The notes: generated from the letters alone by a model not told the origin. A DNA stretch of 64,000 bases from Selenomonadaceae bacterium (GCA_017427545.1 JAFRSO010000076.1:26782-90781); one strand, 5' to 3'; positions 44,027-51,187 are shown, counted from the first letter of the stretch. A program made the numbers and translations.

Positions 44027-44047
44027 GGCGCGTCACCTCCTAAAAAA

Positions 44048-44299
44048 TTACTTGTCGACCGCCAATTTTTTGCGAATGTAATCGGGTAATTCGTCGTCAG
44101 AGACTTCCCGCCTGGGAATTTCTTTCAAGTCCTCTTCCACACGAATCGATTTTTTTGCTTGCGAGAGAATTTCTTTGACGTGTTCTTCGGAAACTTCGCG
44201 CATTTGCACAGGCTCGAAAACCGGCTGTTCATTTTCTGAACCGTCAAGAACTTTTTGCACAGCCATTCCGCTCAACACGCCCGCTACGAACGGAATCAT
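44048..44299 (-). CDS. Small membrane-anchored cluster protein with SEEHVK motif
   Basis: 83 residues. MIPFVAGVLSGMAVQKVL is a probable N-terminal anchor of the same MIP/MVP type as its neighbours; then REVSEEHVKEILSQAKK, matching the tail of the AAA+ ATPase (SEEYVKEQVAKGK), and REVSDDELPDYIRKKLAVDK, a partial copy of the shared domain. ATG at 44299 has GGGGAG nine bases upstream; a TTG five codons earlier is less likely. Function unknown. Confidence 0.75.
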   Translation of the reverse strand: MIPFVAGVLSGMAVQKVLDGSENEQPVFEPVQMREVSEEHVKEILSQAKKSIRVEEDLKEIPRREVSDDELPDYIRKKLAVDK

Positions 44300-44322
44300 T
44301 TCATCACTCCCCAAAAAAATTT

Positions 44323-44727
44323 TCAGCGATAAAGAAGTTTGTAACGATAATATTCAACAAAGTTAATAGCTTTTTCGTTTCCAAAATTTCTGGCGCGTTG
44401 TTCGATTGAATCCAATGCATCGCTGATGAAGCCTGTATCGACATTCGGGTTGCCGAGGAAATTTTCAATCTTCTCGAAGTCATCGCTAAAATTGCCGCTG
44501 GGAATAAATCTTATTCCCGACGACGATTTACGCTTGGAAATTTTTTGATCGCCTTGAGGAAGACCTTTTCCGGCATGTTGAAGTTGCCACTTTACGTAAT
44601 CTTCCGAGACTTCGGCTTTTTGAGTGACAGTGTTGACAACAACTTTCTTCGGCGTATCGCTTTTACCGAGTGCATAGCCTGCTGCGCCCGCCGCCAATGC
44701 CGCCGCCCCGATTATCACAGGAATCAT
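44323..44727 (-). CDS. Small membrane-anchored cluster protein sharing the GTPase 2 C-terminal module
   Basis: 134 residues. N-terminal anchor MIPVIIGAAALAAGAAGYAL; AEVSEDYVKWQLQHAGKG, the SEEYVK-type motif also in the AAA+ tail; a basic linker (KISKRKSSSG); then a helical module DDFEKIENFLGNP, ISDALDSIEQRARNFGNEKA, NFVEYYRYK that matches the C-terminus of GTPase 2. It therefore carries sequence links to both the ATPase and the GTPase and could bridge them at the membrane (inference). GAGGGTGATTA precedes ATG. Confidence 0.78.
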   Translation of the reverse strand: MIPVIIGAAALAAGAAGYALGKSDTPKKVVVNTVTQKAEVSEDYVKWQLQHAGKGLPQGDQKISKRKSSSGIRFIPSGNFSDDFEKIENFLGNPNVDTGFISDALDSIEQRARNFGNEKAINFVEYYRYKLLYR

Positions 44728-44731
44728 TTAA

Positions 44732-45070
44732 TCACCCTCTCGAAATGTAATTCACAACGTCGCCGACAGTTTTAATTTTTTCTGCCTGATCGTCGGTAAT
44801 TTCAATGTTGAATTCTTCCTCAATCGCCATAATCAATTCGACTATGTCCAGAGAATCGGCACCGAGATCGTCGACGATATTTGAGTTCATTTGAACTTCG
44901 TCCGCGTCAACGTCAAGTTGCTCCATGAAAATCGGTCTGATATGCTCAAAAATCGCCCGTTGCGAAGGAGAAATTTCTTCTGCAACTTCCGCTGAAACTT
45001 GCGGCGAACTTGCTGCGCGACTGCGTTTACTCAAAGCGTAACTTTTCCAAGCGTCCGATTTAGATTTCAT
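44732..45070 (-). CDS. Acyl carrier protein-like protein with N-terminal extension
   Basis: 112 residues. Residues about 38-112 form an acyl carrier protein: [20 protein letters not shown] with the phosphopantetheine Ser73 in DSL, then [20 protein letters not shown]. The first about 37 residues are a basic, low-complexity extension ([20 protein letters not shown]) not found in AcpP. No fatty-acid or polyketide enzyme is nearby, so this is not the housekeeping copy by context. Could carry an acyl chain for a cluster partner or act as an acyl sensor. ATG 45070 has GGGAGGAC upstream. Confidence 0.9.
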   Translation of the reverse strand: MKSKSDAWKSYALSKRSRAASSPQVSAEVAEEISPSQRAIFEHIRPIFMEQLDVDADEVQMNSNIVDDLGADSLDIVELIMAIEEEFNIEITDDQAEKIKTVGDVVNYISRG

Positions 45071-45093
45071 GAGCTGTCCTCCCAAAAAAATTT

Positions 45094-45456
45094 TTATTCG
45101 GCTGATTTACGCAACGAAATTTCATGTTCAACGTCAGCTGTGATATCGACCTCACCAAAGGCCGCCGACAATTTCTTGCGAAGATAATTCGGCAACTCGT
45201 CCTTCGGCAAATCAATCTTGGCATTTTCCTTGAGCCATTCGCCGTTCTCCTGATAAAAATGACTGTGATTGACCGTCGCCATACCGCCGCCGCTGTTCTC
45301 CAAAGTTATCAAGCTGAAATACAGCGTGCCCGATTCGGAATATTTTTCGCGCAAAGCATTATCGAGCCGCTCAAGGAAATATAAAACTTTGTCCCAGCTG
45401 TCACCGAAAAGCGCGTTACAAATTCTGTTGAGGATTGAATTAAAGGTAGACCTCAC
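45094..45456 (-). CDS. Small cluster protein with the shared repeat domain
   Basis: 120 residues, no membrane anchor. N-terminal helices ([33 protein letters not shown]), then strands (LYFSLITLE) and the shared domain: [51 protein letters not shown] start behind GGAGTGAAAAAAG, six bases after the ATPase stop. Function unknown. Confidence 0.75.
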   Translation of the reverse strand: MRSTFNSILNRICNALFGDSWDKVLYFLERLDNALREKYSESGTLYFSLITLENSGGGMATVNHSHFYQENGEWLKENAKIDLPKDELPNYLRKKLSAAFGEVDITADVEHEISLRKSAE

Positions 45457-45462
45457 CTTTTT

Positions 45463-46416
45463 TCACTCCTTGATAACGCCCTTGCCCTTGGCGACTTGCT
45501 CCTTGACATATTCTTCACTGACGACGCGCTTTTCAACGGTGACGCCTTTGTTGGCATTTTTACTCGCTAAAGTTTCTTCCACGGCCTCAAAGACCAAACT
45601 TTTGTCGACGAGTTCGGCATTTTGACGCGCCGCCTTGAAAGCCGCCATGAGTACCGCGTTTGAAATGTCGGAGCCGGAAAGTCCGTCGTATTTTTCCGCC
45701 AACTCGTCAATGTCAATGTTGTTGGGCATCGTCGGCAGGATATAATGTTGCCAAAGTTTTTTGCGGCAATCGAGGTCGGGAAGCTTGAACTCAATATGCG
45801 TGGAAATTCTGCGCATGAAGGCCGGGTCGAAATTGGAAATAAAATTCGTCGCGAAGATAACGAAGTCTTGATAATCATTCATGACCATGAGCATAACCGA
45901 GCGCGTTTGATTGACGCTGACATCAGTCGCGCTGGACATGTTGGTTACGCGCTTGCTCAAAATCGCGTCCGCCTCGTCGAAAAACAAAATGCTATTGGTA
46001 GCCGCCGCCGCCTCGAACGCCTTGCGAATATTTTTCGGCGTCTCACCGACATATTTCGATTCAATGTCCGCGTAGTTGACGGCCAAAATTTTTCTGCCGA
46101 GATGTTTGGCGATAGCATGAGCCGCCATAGTTTTACCGGTGCCGGGTTCGCCGTAAAGATTGATTCCGATTCGCCGCGATTGCTTGTAAACCGCCTGCAA
46201 GCCCCAATCCTCAAAAACTTTCTTGCTGTTCTCCGCGTAATTGGCAACGTCGAGAATTTTGTCCTTGACTGACTGCGGCAAAATGATTTCGTCGAACGAA
46301 TACTTCGGTTCTTCGGGATAAAACTCAATCAGCGGCTCCTTAGTTTTTTTCACCGACTTGACTTCCTCTTCAGCTGCTTTCTCGGTTTCAGGTGTGATTC
46401 TCTTCCACAAACCCAT
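45463..46416 (-). CDS. AAA+ ATPase of the dynamin cluster
   Basis: 317 residues. N-terminal charged region, then a single AAA module: Walker A GEPGTGKT (89-96), pore-loop-like ADIESKYVGET, Walker B SILFFDEADAIL (142-153), sensor-1 VIFATNF and Arg-finger region DPAFMRRISTHIEF, and GLSGSDISNAV (sensor-2 area), all as in the classic FtsH/Vps4/katanin-type clade. Cytoplasmic. The last 20 residues carry VVSEEYVKEQVAKGKG, echoed in two small membrane proteins downstream. ATG 46416 has AAAGGAG nine bases upstream; TTG 46434 overlaps that site. Probably an unfoldase or disassembly motor for cluster components (inference). Confidence 0.88.
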   Translation of the reverse strand: MGLWKRITPETEKAAEEEVKSVKKTKEPLIEFYPEEPKYSFDEIILPQSVKDKILDVANYAENSKKVFEDWGLQAVYKQSRRIGINLYGEPGTGKTMAAHAIAKHLGRKILAVNYADIESKYVGETPKNIRKAFEAAAATNSILFFDEADAILSKRVTNMSSATDVSVNQTRSVMLMVMNDYQDFVIFATNFISNFDPAFMRRISTHIEFKLPDLDCRKKLWQHYILPTMPNNIDIDELAEKYDGLSGSDISNAVLMAAFKAARQNAELVDKSLVFEAVEETLASKNANKGVTVEKRVVSEEYVKEQVAKGKGVIKE

Positions 46417-46438
46417 TTGCAAAACTCCTTTCAAACTT

Positions 46439-46534
46439 TCACTTGAACATTTCGTACAATGAAAACGACAATAACACCATTCGGAAGATACTTTCCAGTA
46501 AAACTTCTAAGCAATTGGCAAAACAACCTTTCAA
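46439..46534 (-). CDS. Possible 31-residue hydrophobic peptide
   Basis: TTG at 46534 lies nine bases after a perfect GAGGAGG (46549-46543). The product begins MKGCFANCLEVLLESIF, contains LLSFSLYEMF and ends in Lys: short, two Cys, hydrophobic. It sits between the small Zn protein and the ATPase. Evidence is the RBS and position only. Confidence 0.35.
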   Translation of the reverse strand: MKGCFANCLEVLLESIFRMVLLSFSLYEMFK

Positions 46535-46548
46535 AGGATTTTTCCTCC

Positions 46549-46677
46549 TCAATTCTCCAGCTTGCGATTGATCGTCCAAACATGCGGCTTGTCACCTTGA
46601 CGACGCGGACATTTGCCCGGCTGCGGCTTGCCCATCGACACAAAACGCGTCTCCTTTTTGCCACAATGACTGCACAT
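46549..46677 (-). CDS. 42-residue zinc-binding-type small protein
   Basis: Begins MCSHCGKKETRFVSMGKPQP and continues GKCPRRQGDKPHVWTINRKL: a CxxC knuckle plus a GKCP...HVW block, which could bind one zinc with Cys/Cys/Cys/His. No convincing Shine-Dalgarno upstream of ATG 46677, so it may be read through from hisG (22 bases upstream). Small proteins with CxxC and GxCP..G..HxW blocks occur widely as hypotheticals. It stands at the head of the ATPase/GTPase cluster. Confidence 0.6.
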   Translation of the reverse strand: MCSHCGKKETRFVSMGKPQPGKCPRRQGDKPHVWTINRKLEN

Positions 46678-46699
46678 GTTTAACGAAGGAATCTTAATT

Positions 46700-47338
46700 T
46701 CAAATTGCTTGAAGGGCTTCGACGAGAGAATTTATCCGCGCAAATTTCAACTTGTAGCTGACGCGATTGGCAATGAGCCGCGCCGTTGAATTCATAATCG
46801 TGACAATTTCCTCAAGATTATTTTCGCGCAGAGTCGTGCCGGTCTCCACAATGTCAACGATACTTTCCGACATTCCGATAATCGGCGCAAGTTCAATCGA
46901 ACCGTTCAGCTTGATATATTCCATTTGCATACCCTGCGCAGTGAAAAATTTTTCGGCTATGTGCGGAAATTTCGTAGCAACGCGAGTGTGTGCATAATCT
47001 TCAAGCCGCGGACGCTTTTTATCTTTGGGAACCGCCATCATCAAATGACATTTGCCAAATCCCAAATCGAGCAGCTCATAAATATCCTTGCCCGATTCGA
47101 GGATAACGTCCTTGCCGATAATGCCGATATCCGCCGCGCCATATTCGACGTAAGTGGGGACGTCCGCCGTCTTGGTGATGATAAATTTCAGCCGCGCCGC
47201 CTCATTGATGATGATGAGCTTGCGGGATTTTTCGTGAAGACCTTCCGCCGACCAGCCGACTTTATTTAGAAGTTGAGCCGATAAGCCGAAAAGTTTTCCC
47301 TTAGGCAGGGCTATCGTTATGAAATTTTTATCCTGCAA
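46700..47338 (-). CDS. hisG: ATP phosphoribosyltransferase catalytic subunit, short form
   Basis: First step of histidine synthesis. 212 residues, the short HisG that lacks the C-terminal regulatory domain and needs HisZ. ITIALPKGKLFGLS, ADIGIIGKDVILE, FGKCHLMMAVP, ATKFPHIAEKFF, GSIELAPIIGMSESIVDIVETGTTL (PRPP loop) and MNSTARLIAN are all present. hisZ is not in the window. TTG start behind AGGGGGAAAAAA. Confidence 0.95.
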   Translation of the reverse strand: MQDKNFITIALPKGKLFGLSAQLLNKVGWSAEGLHEKSRKLIIINEAARLKFIITKTADVPTYVEYGAADIGIIGKDVILESGKDIYELLDLGFGKCHLMMAVPKDKKRPRLEDYAHTRVATKFPHIAEKFFTAQGMQMEYIKLNGSIELAPIIGMSESIVDIVETGTTLRENNLEEIVTIMNSTARLIANRVSYKLKFARINSLVEALQAI

Positions 47339-47367
47339 ATTTTTTCCCCCTAAGTAGAGTTGACTAA

Positions 47368-47444
47368 ATTAGCTGTTAGCTACCAGCTACTAGCTGTTAG
47401 TTGAGTAGAATTCTAGCAGCTCTCCCGCTAGCAGCTGGCAGCTA
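47368..47444. repeat. TTAGCTGCTAG-type repeat downstream of the GltD-like gene
   Basis: TTAGCTGTTAGCTACCAG, TAGAATTCTAGCAGC, CTCCCGCTAGCAGCTGGCAG. It shares its core with 28591-28662 in inverted orientation, contains the stop codon of the GltD-like gene and lies in the hisG leader. Confidence 0.8.
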
Positions 47445-48674
47445 ACTTTGCCGCTTGGCAGTCAAGTATTCGTCCATTGCCTCGGCAACAATTTTGGAGT
47501 ACTTCACGGCGAGCACAACATTTTTCGCGCCAATAACAACGTCGCCGCTTGAAAAGACACCTTCGCGAGTCGTGCGCCCCTTTTCGTCGACGACAATCAA
47601 GCCGTTGTCGGAAACCTTCAAGTCATGCGTCGTGTTGACAATTTTATCTTTCGGCCCCTGACTTATCGCAATAATCGTGCTGTCGGCCGGCATAAGGACA
47701 GGCTCTTCTTCGCGAATCAAATTGCCCTGCTCATCGTAAATCCTCGGCGTGAGAAGCGGCCCTTCCTCCGTAAATTCTTTAATCGCCATGCCCTGTTGAA
47801 TTTCAATTCCGTCGACTGCCGCATAATCGAGTTCGCGTTGACTGGCGGCAATCCTCTGACGACGAGCATAAAGCGTGACATTGCGGGCACCTTGACGGAC
47901 GACAGTTCGCGCCACGTCGATAGCCGAATTGCCCGCGCCGATTATCGCAACGGTGTCACCCAAATTGTAAGCGTCGGGGTTTTGCAAGTAGTCAATCGCG
48001 TAGTGGACGTTGCCGAGTGATTCGCCTTTGACGTGAGGTCGACGCGGCCTCCAAACACCCGTGCCGATAAAAATTGCGTCGTAGCCGTCGTTGAACAAAT
48101 CGTCCAGGTGAAGTGCGCCGCCGATAGCCGTATTCGGGCGGAAGTGAATTCCCATTTCGCGCAGCTTGACTTGATAGCGGTCGATAATTTTTCTGGGCAG
48201 ACGGAAAGCCGGTATACCGTAACGCATCATGCCGCCGACTTTATCCATGCGCTCAAAAATCGTGATTCGATATCCGAGCGCGGCAAGCTTAATGGCAATC
48301 GTAATTCCCGCAGGGCCGGAACCGATTATCGCGACGCTTTGACCGGTATCGGGTGCACGGTCGATTTTTATCTTGTCGAAGTAAAAATCCGAAATATAAT
48401 GTTCAATGCTGGGAATTTGAACTGCCGCAGCATCTTTGCGCTTGCCCTGAATGCAATTACCCTCGCATTGTTTTTCGTGATCGCAGACAAGCGAACATAC
48501 AACACTAAGCGGATTATTTTCAAAAAGCATACGACCTGCCTCAACGGTTTGTCCCGCGAGGAACAGTCGAATCATTTCGGGAATATTCGTTTCAATCGGA
48601 CAACCTTTGATTCGACAGAGCGGCTTTTTGCATTGCAGACACCGCCTGGCTTCTTCGATTACGTGAGCAGCCAT
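47442..48674 (-). CDS. GltD-like NAD(P)-dependent oxidoreductase (glutamate synthase small-subunit family)
   Basis: 410 residues. N-terminal iron-sulfur region with clustered Cys (RRCLQCKKPLCRIKGCP; CSLVCDHEKQCEGNCI), FAD-binding VAIIGSGPAGITIAIKLAAL with GGMMRYGIPAFRLP, NAD(P)-binding VAIIGAGNSAIDVARTVV, and a C-terminal GVFSSGDVVIGAKNVVLAV. Such stand-alone proteins act as glutamate synthase beta subunits or as NADPH:ferredoxin/sulfide oxidoreductases; no large gltB-like partner is adjacent, so the substrate is open. GGAGGG before ATG. Confidence 0.9.
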   Translation of the reverse strand: MAAHVIEEARRCLQCKKPLCRIKGCPIETNIPEMIRLFLAGQTVEAGRMLFENNPLSVVCSLVCDHEKQCEGNCIQGKRKDAAAVQIPSIEHYISDFYFDKIKIDRAPDTGQSVAIIGSGPAGITIAIKLAALGYRITIFERMDKVGGMMRYGIPAFRLPRKIIDRYQVKLREMGIHFRPNTAIGGALHLDDLFNDGYDAIFIGTGVWRPRRPHVKGESLGNVHYAIDYLQNPDAYNLGDTVAIIGAGNSAIDVARTVVRQGARNVTLYARRQRIAASQRELDYAAVDGIEIQQGMAIKEFTEEGPLLTPRIYDEQGNLIREEEPVLMPADSTIIAISQGPKDKIVNTTHDLKVSDNGLIVVDEKGRTTREGVFSSGDVVIGAKNVVLAVKYSKIVAEAMDEYLTAKRQS

Positions 48675-48741
48675 GTTTTTCCCTCCTAAAATAAATTACG
48701 CCTGTGCAGTTTAAATCAATTTCGCCGAAATGTCCAACGTC

Positions 48742-49179
48742 TCAACCGCGGAAAAGTTGCACCCAATAATGATGATACGTCGAATAATCCTCGTAAGCAT
48801 AGCCGACGCCCATTTCACGGAAGGCGGGATTTAAAATATTTTCGCGGTGGCCGTCAGAATTCATCCACTGATTGACGGTCTCTTGAGGCGTGGAATGTCC
48901 CGCAGCAATATTTTCACCACAAGTCCGACCGCGATTCCTCATCACCGAAAAACAATCCGAGCCGTCGGGGCGAGTGTGTGAAAAGACTTTTACAATTTCC
49001 CGCGCACGAATATTCGCCGCCGATTGTAAATCGCCCGCCAAACTCATCGGCGCAACTCCGACCTTCGCCCGTTCAGCATTGACCAGATTTAAAACCTCGA
49101 CAGCAAAATTTTCTTCGGCATAAGCGTTGCCCGTCAGCAAAATTAAAATTGCTGCGACGCTCAAGAAAAATTTTTTCAT
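48742..49179 (-). CDS. Secreted CAP/SCP-domain protein
   Basis: 145 residues: signal peptide (MKKFFLSVAAILILLTGNAYA), then a compact CAP domain: LVNAERAKVGVAPM, HTRPDG, CGENIAAG, MNSDGHRENILNP and YHHYWVQLF, with both conserved His. Bacterial members (YkwD-like) are extracellular with unknown or peptidase-like roles. Its ATG overlaps the gmhB stop (ATGA), so the two are coupled. Confidence 0.92.
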   Translation of the reverse strand: MKKFFLSVAAILILLTGNAYAEENFAVEVLNLVNAERAKVGVAPMSLAGDLQSAANIRAREIVKVFSHTRPDGSDCFSVMRNRGRTCGENIAAGHSTPQETVNQWMNSDGHRENILNPAFREMGVGYAYEDYSTYHHYWVQLFRG

Positions 49180-49685
49180 GATTCTCCCTCCACATGTTGA
49201 CGAACTTTTTCAAGCAGATTTCCGCCCGTGAAAAAAATTCCCGCCTTCAAGCCCGCAGCCTTCGCCGCCCCAATATCACGTTCCGTATCTCCGAACATAA
49301 TCGCCCGCTTCGGATTGATTTTAAAATCCTCACACGCCCGCAAAATCAATCCCGGCTCCGGCTTACGACAACTGCACTTGACGCTGAACTCTTTAATCGT
49401 GCCTTCGGGGTGGTGCGGACAATAATAGAACGCGTCGATATGCGCCCCAAACTCCGCCAAACTTTTCTGCATGAAGTCATGAAGGTTATCGACTTCCCGC
49501 GACGTGTACAAATTTTTTGCAATGCCGCCCTGATTCGTCACGACGATAGCCAAAATCCCGCGCTCATTGCAAAATTTTATCGTATCGCGCGCCCCGTCAA
49601 TCCACTTAAATCTTTCAATCTCCCAAAGATAGCCGACCTCTTCATTCAAGACGCCGTCCCTGTCAAAAAAAATCGCTTGAATCAT
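49176..49685 (-). CDS. gmhB: D-glycero-D-manno-heptose 1,7-bisphosphate 7-phosphatase
   Basis: HAD phosphatase for the ADP-heptose pathway of LPS core. 169 residues: nucleophile FFDRDGVLNEEVGYL, motif II VVTNQGGIAKNLY, zinc ligands CPHHPEG...CSCRKPEPGL, and motif IV MFGDTERDIGAAKAAG. Supports an outer membrane with heptose-containing LPS; the N-terminal DRDG(V/T)LN and Zn loop separate it from histidinol phosphatases, though the annotation overlaps in the family. GGAGGTTTGGCAG before ATG. Confidence 0.93.
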   Translation of the reverse strand: MIQAIFFDRDGVLNEEVGYLWEIERFKWIDGARDTIKFCNERGILAIVVTNQGGIAKNLYTSREVDNLHDFMQKSLAEFGAHIDAFYYCPHHPEGTIKEFSVKCSCRKPEPGLILRACEDFKINPKRAIMFGDTERDIGAAKAAGLKAGIFFTGGNLLEKVRQHVEGES

Positions 49686-49764
49686 CTGCCAAACCTCCTC
49701 GATTGTTATTTCCTATTCCTCAAAAATTTTCCTGCAAAGTATCCTAAATTCCCGATTAAAAGTC

Positions 49765-49793
49765 TTGCCTATTTGATTTTTTGCGCGTATAAT
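49765..49793 (+). promoter_or_regulatory. ctsR promoter
   Basis: TTGCCT (49765-49770), 17 bases, TATAAT (49788-49793). A single CtsR-like heptamer (TGTCAAA) directly follows the -10. Confidence 0.65.
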
Positions 49794-49822
49794 GTCAAAA
49801 TATCAAGGTGAGGTGATTAACC

Positions 49823-50299
49823 ATGATGAACAATAAAGCGGACACGATAGAAGAATACATCCTCAGTCGTTTGAGGCAAAATGATGAAAAGCAAATTGAG
49901 TTGAATCGGACGGCTTTGGCGGACGAAATAAGTTGTGCGCCGTCGCAGATAAGTTACGTTTTGAGCACGCGATTTACTATGGCACGCGGCTTTATGGTCG
50001 AGTCAAGGCGCGGGCTTGGCGGATATATTAAAATAACGGTGGTGCCGGAAGAAATTGACCAAAAGCAGTTGCTCTTTCGCGACATGCTGGACGAAATCAG
50101 CAAGAAAACGCCTTTTTCCGAAGTGAAATCAATGGTTAAATTTCTTTTGGAAAGCAAACTTATCACGCGGCGCGAGGCTGAACTTGTCTTACAAATGACG
50201 GCGAATCTTTACAAGTCTGAAGCGTCGGACGAAATTTCAGCTGATGAGCGGGCAAGATTAATTCGTTCAATCTTCGTGACGCTGGCAAAAATAACTTAG
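49823..50299 (+). CDS. ctsR: CtsR heat-shock repressor
   Basis: 158 residues. Winged HTH with EISCAPSQISYVLSTRF, ARGFMVESRRGLGGYIKI (the Arg/Gly DNA-contacting wing), and the C-terminal dimer domain (TPFSEVKSMVKFLLESKLIT). Represses clp genes in Firmicutes and is inactivated by heat or McsB. Here it stands alone: the usual mcsA-mcsB-clpC genes do not follow, a terminator does. RBS AAGGTGAGGTG. The stop is in a TAG-rich repeat. Confidence 0.96.
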   Translation: MMNNKADTIEEYILSRLRQNDEKQIELNRTALADEISCAPSQISYVLSTRFTMARGFMVESRRGLGGYIKITVVPEEIDQKQLLFRDMLDEISKKTPFSEVKSMVKFLLESKLITRREAELVLQMTANLYKSEASDEISADERARLIRSIFVTLAKIT

Positions 50300-50368
50300 G
50301 GATTAGGGCTAGGGATTAGGGAGTAGATTTTACTGCTCCCTGTTCCCTAGTTCTAGTACCTAATTCTG
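50296..50368. repeat. TAGGGATTAGGG-type repeat after ctsR
   Basis: Repeats of TAGGGATTAGGG, then an inverted arm: AGGGAGTAGA / TACTGCTCCCT forms a hairpin with a TTT loop. Supplies the ctsR TAG stop. Confidence 0.8.
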
Positions 50369-50373
50369 GCATC

Positions 50374-50408
50374 AAAAAAGACCGGTGACTTTGTTCATCG
50401 GCCTTTTT
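50374..50408. terminator. Bidirectional terminator between ctsR and fliT
   Basis: AAAAAAGACCGGTGA, loop CTTTGT, TCATCGGCCTTTTT: stem of about 9 pairs with A and T tracts on either side. Confidence 0.8.
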
Positions 50409-50418
50409 GATTTTGAGT

Positions 50419-50790
50419 TTAATATTTTCTGTTGAAAACAGTTCCGCGCAATCCCGCCGACTCAATTAAATCGTAAGATCGCACAGCACTGTTTTGCCGC
50501 CGCGATTTGTTCAACCACGCCTTCGCCCGATAAATTATCTGCTTGTCCATCGGAATTATCTGCTCAATCATTTTCTTGCATTCCTCGGAGGAGCGATAAT
50601 CATTGGCGGGCAATGCTTTTATTTTCTCGATAAGCCGCCCGCGCTGGTCGACAAGATCCATGAATAATTCGTTGTCTTTCTGGTCGCTGAATTTCAAAAG
50701 CTCTTTCGTCAGGGCAAAATATTTCTGCCAAAGACTTCGCGCCTGCCTCAAAACTTCTTCCTTGTCAACGCCGTCAATCTCGTTAAGCAT
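50419..50790 (-). CDS. FliT-like flagellar chaperone
   Basis: 123 residues, all-helical: VDKEEVLRQARSLWQKYFAL, LFMDLVDQRGRLIEKIKAL, MIEQIIPMDKQIIYRAKAWL. This pattern (conserved helix with D.RG.LI.KI) is typical of the short FliT-like proteins after fliS that chaperone the FliD cap. ATG 50790 overlaps the fliS stop by 8 bases; a GTG at 50808 is an alternative. The basic tail (LRGTVFNRKY) is unusual. Identity rests largely on context. Confidence 0.65.
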   Translation of the reverse strand: MLNEIDGVDKEEVLRQARSLWQKYFALTKELLKFSDQKDNELFMDLVDQRGRLIEKIKALPANDYRSSEECKKMIEQIIPMDKQIIYRAKAWLNKSRRQNSAVRSYDLIESAGLRGTVFNRKY

Positions 50791-51187
50791 AACCTTTACC
50801 GCCGGCACCTTCGCCCTTTTCGATTCTGGCAGTTTTCATTGCCTGGAACCAAGCGTCGCGCAACTCGGTAATAATTCCCTTCGCCTCGTCAATTTGCGCA
50901 AGGTCGGTTTTGATATTGCCCTCAACCAGCCTGTCATAAACGTAATTGTACAGCGGGAGCAACTGGTGAGAAATTTCATAATCGAAATTCAGCGTCAAAC
51001 GAAACTCGGAAATTATCCTCTGCGCCTTCTGCAGGGAATTGTTCGCTTCCTCGTAATTCTTTTGCTCAAGAAATGCCCTGCCGTCGTCGATAAATTTCAG
51101 ACAGCCGTTATAAAGCATGAGCGTTAAATGTTCCGGCGGGGCGTTCAAAATGCGCTGCTGCCGATATGCTTCTGCCGCGTTCACCAT
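50783..51187 (-). CDS. fliS: Flagellin chaperone FliS
   Basis: 134 residues. AYRQQRILNAPPEHLTLMLYNGCLKF is the family signature, followed by helices with AQRIISEFRLTLNFDYEIS and LLPLYNYVYDRLVEGNI. Binds flagellin C-termini before export. C-terminal Gly-rich tail (EKGEGAGGKGYA) provides the overlap with fliT. Follows fliD, the usual order. Confidence 0.96.
   Translation of the reverse strand: MVNAAEAYRQQRILNAPPEHLTLMLYNGCLKFIDDGRAFLEQKNYEEANNSLQKAQRIISEFRLTLNFDYEISHQLLPLYNYVYDRLVEGNIKTDLAQIDEAKGIITELRDAWFQAMKTARIEKGEGAGGKGYA

Noticed and set aside
46431..46664. A 77-codon minus-strand frame upstream of the ATPase
   Set aside because: Out of frame with the CxxC protein and the RBS-backed short peptide, and very Arg/Ser-rich, as expected of a shadow frame.
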